A stretch of DNA of 64,000 bases, taken from the NCBI GenBank assembly GCA_016839705.1, contig JAEOTR010000060.1, positions 62,001 to 126,000 of the forward strand, given 5' to 3'. The DNA is from Promethearchaeota archaeon. GTDB lineage: Archaea > Asgardarchaeota > Lokiarchaeia > Sigyniarchaeales > SOKP01. Shown here in pieces: positions 63,771-64,000 of the stretch (positions are counted from its first letter, which is position 1; every line of letters begins with the position of its first letter). The notes under the pieces are model-generated. The model saw nothing but the letters and a program-made list of their open reading frames with translations. It was not told where the DNA came from and made no database searches. The position numbers and the translations under genes are program-made.

Positions 63771-64000
63771 ATGGGTGCTTTTCAATGGTTAATGAAAAAA
63801 ATTACGAAGGTTTTTGGGCATTCTACTAACGCTCTTTTTTACACACTGCTTTATAGGGAAATTCTTAAGGAAATAAACGTGATTACTAATAAAGAGGAAG
63901 ATAGTCTTGCAATCCTTAAAGAAATTGGCAAGAGAGCTGCATACGAATCATGTGAACGCCATTCAAGCATCTTTAAATTTATGCCAGGATCTCCTAAAAA
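63771..64000 (+). CDS. TRAPP/Bet3-like protein, second of pair (3' end outside window)
   Basis: Partial; 76 codons are visible. The sequence ALFYTLLYREILKEIN, then LAILKEIGKRAAYESCERH follows the Bet3-type N-terminus (a helix around a TYG-like motif, then LxxxGxxxGxRLxE). Its ATG is 2 bp after the preceding stop and has GAGGGGAG just upstream, a strong Shine-Dalgarno. The two products may form a heterodimer as TRAPP subunits do in eukaryotes; this is inference. Confidence 0.5.
   Translation, partial: MGAFQWLMKKITKVFGHSTNALFYTLLYREILKEINVITNKEEDSLAILKEIGKRAAYESCERHSSIFKFMPGSPK

Noticed and set aside
1..64000. CRISPR arrays, rRNA genes, insertion sequences
   Set aside because: No regularly spaced repeats, rRNA signatures or transposase motifs were seen; the only direct repeat is the scpB duplication.

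Overview
The window looks like a chromosome segment of an Asgard archaeon, most like the Lokiarchaeia in composition (low GC, densely packed genes, archaeal TATA-type promoters). The information-processing genes are archaeal: MCM helicase, a GINS subunit, topoisomerase VI, an archaeal-type valyl-tRNA synthetase and a tRNA-Ala with an intron. Alongside them are eukaryote-like genes: a Ras/Rab-like GTPase, a histone-deacetylase fold protein, two probable TRAPP/V4R-like proteins and a possible longin-like protein. F420 synthesis, HdrC and the archaeal two-protein lipoyl synthase fit an anaerobic archaeon. Several genes look bacterial in type: leucyl-tRNA synthetase, triosephosphate isomerase, a CofE-nitroreductase fusion and the MoxR/VWA cassettes. 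No rRNA, CRISPR array or insertion sequence was seen.

Layout. 1-4.2 kb: condensin operon smc(partial)-scpA-scpB. 4.2-10.4 kb, minus strand: valS, intron-containing tRNA-Ala, a glycyl radical enzyme and a DNA methyltransferase. 10.6-16.4 kb: a MoxR ATPase, a VWA protein and a SWIM-like protein in one operon. 16.4-24.0 kb: a small zinc-binding protein, coaBC, then top6B-top6A-small helical protein-pyrE. 24.1-32 kb: gins23 (minus), a membrane HEAT-repeat protein, and mcm carrying a 524-residue intein. 32-34.8 kb: GTPase (minus), HDAC-like enzyme, proline-rich zinc-ribbon protein. 35.1-47.5 kb: a surface/membrane operon with an inactive-looking transglutaminase-fold protein, two DUF4129-like proteins, DUF4350, MoxR, DUF58 and a membrane protein. 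47.5-52.7 kb, minus strand: lipS-lplA-lipS-cofE/nitroreductase-cofD. 52.9-64 kb: leuS, longin-like protein, tpiA, hdrC, ICMT-like methyltransferase, ABC-2-like permease, an interrupted thioredoxin gene, small unknown genes and the TRAPP-like pair.

The strongest unusual signal is the thioredoxin gene at 62068-62454. Its reading frame is broken just before the WCGPC active site by exactly 30 nt containing an in-frame TGA and a 9-bp hairpin. Removing these 30 nt restores a perfect thioredoxin. The tRNA-Ala in this window also carries a 30-nt hairpin-containing intron in an unusual position, so archaeal splicing endonuclease acting on an mRNA is a reasonable hypothesis. A second pattern is that several clear genes (top6B, mcm, a DUF58 gene, a zinc-binding small gene) have conserved N-terminal coding sequence upstream of the first standard start codon. 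That suggests AUA/AUU starts, small indels or RNA processing.
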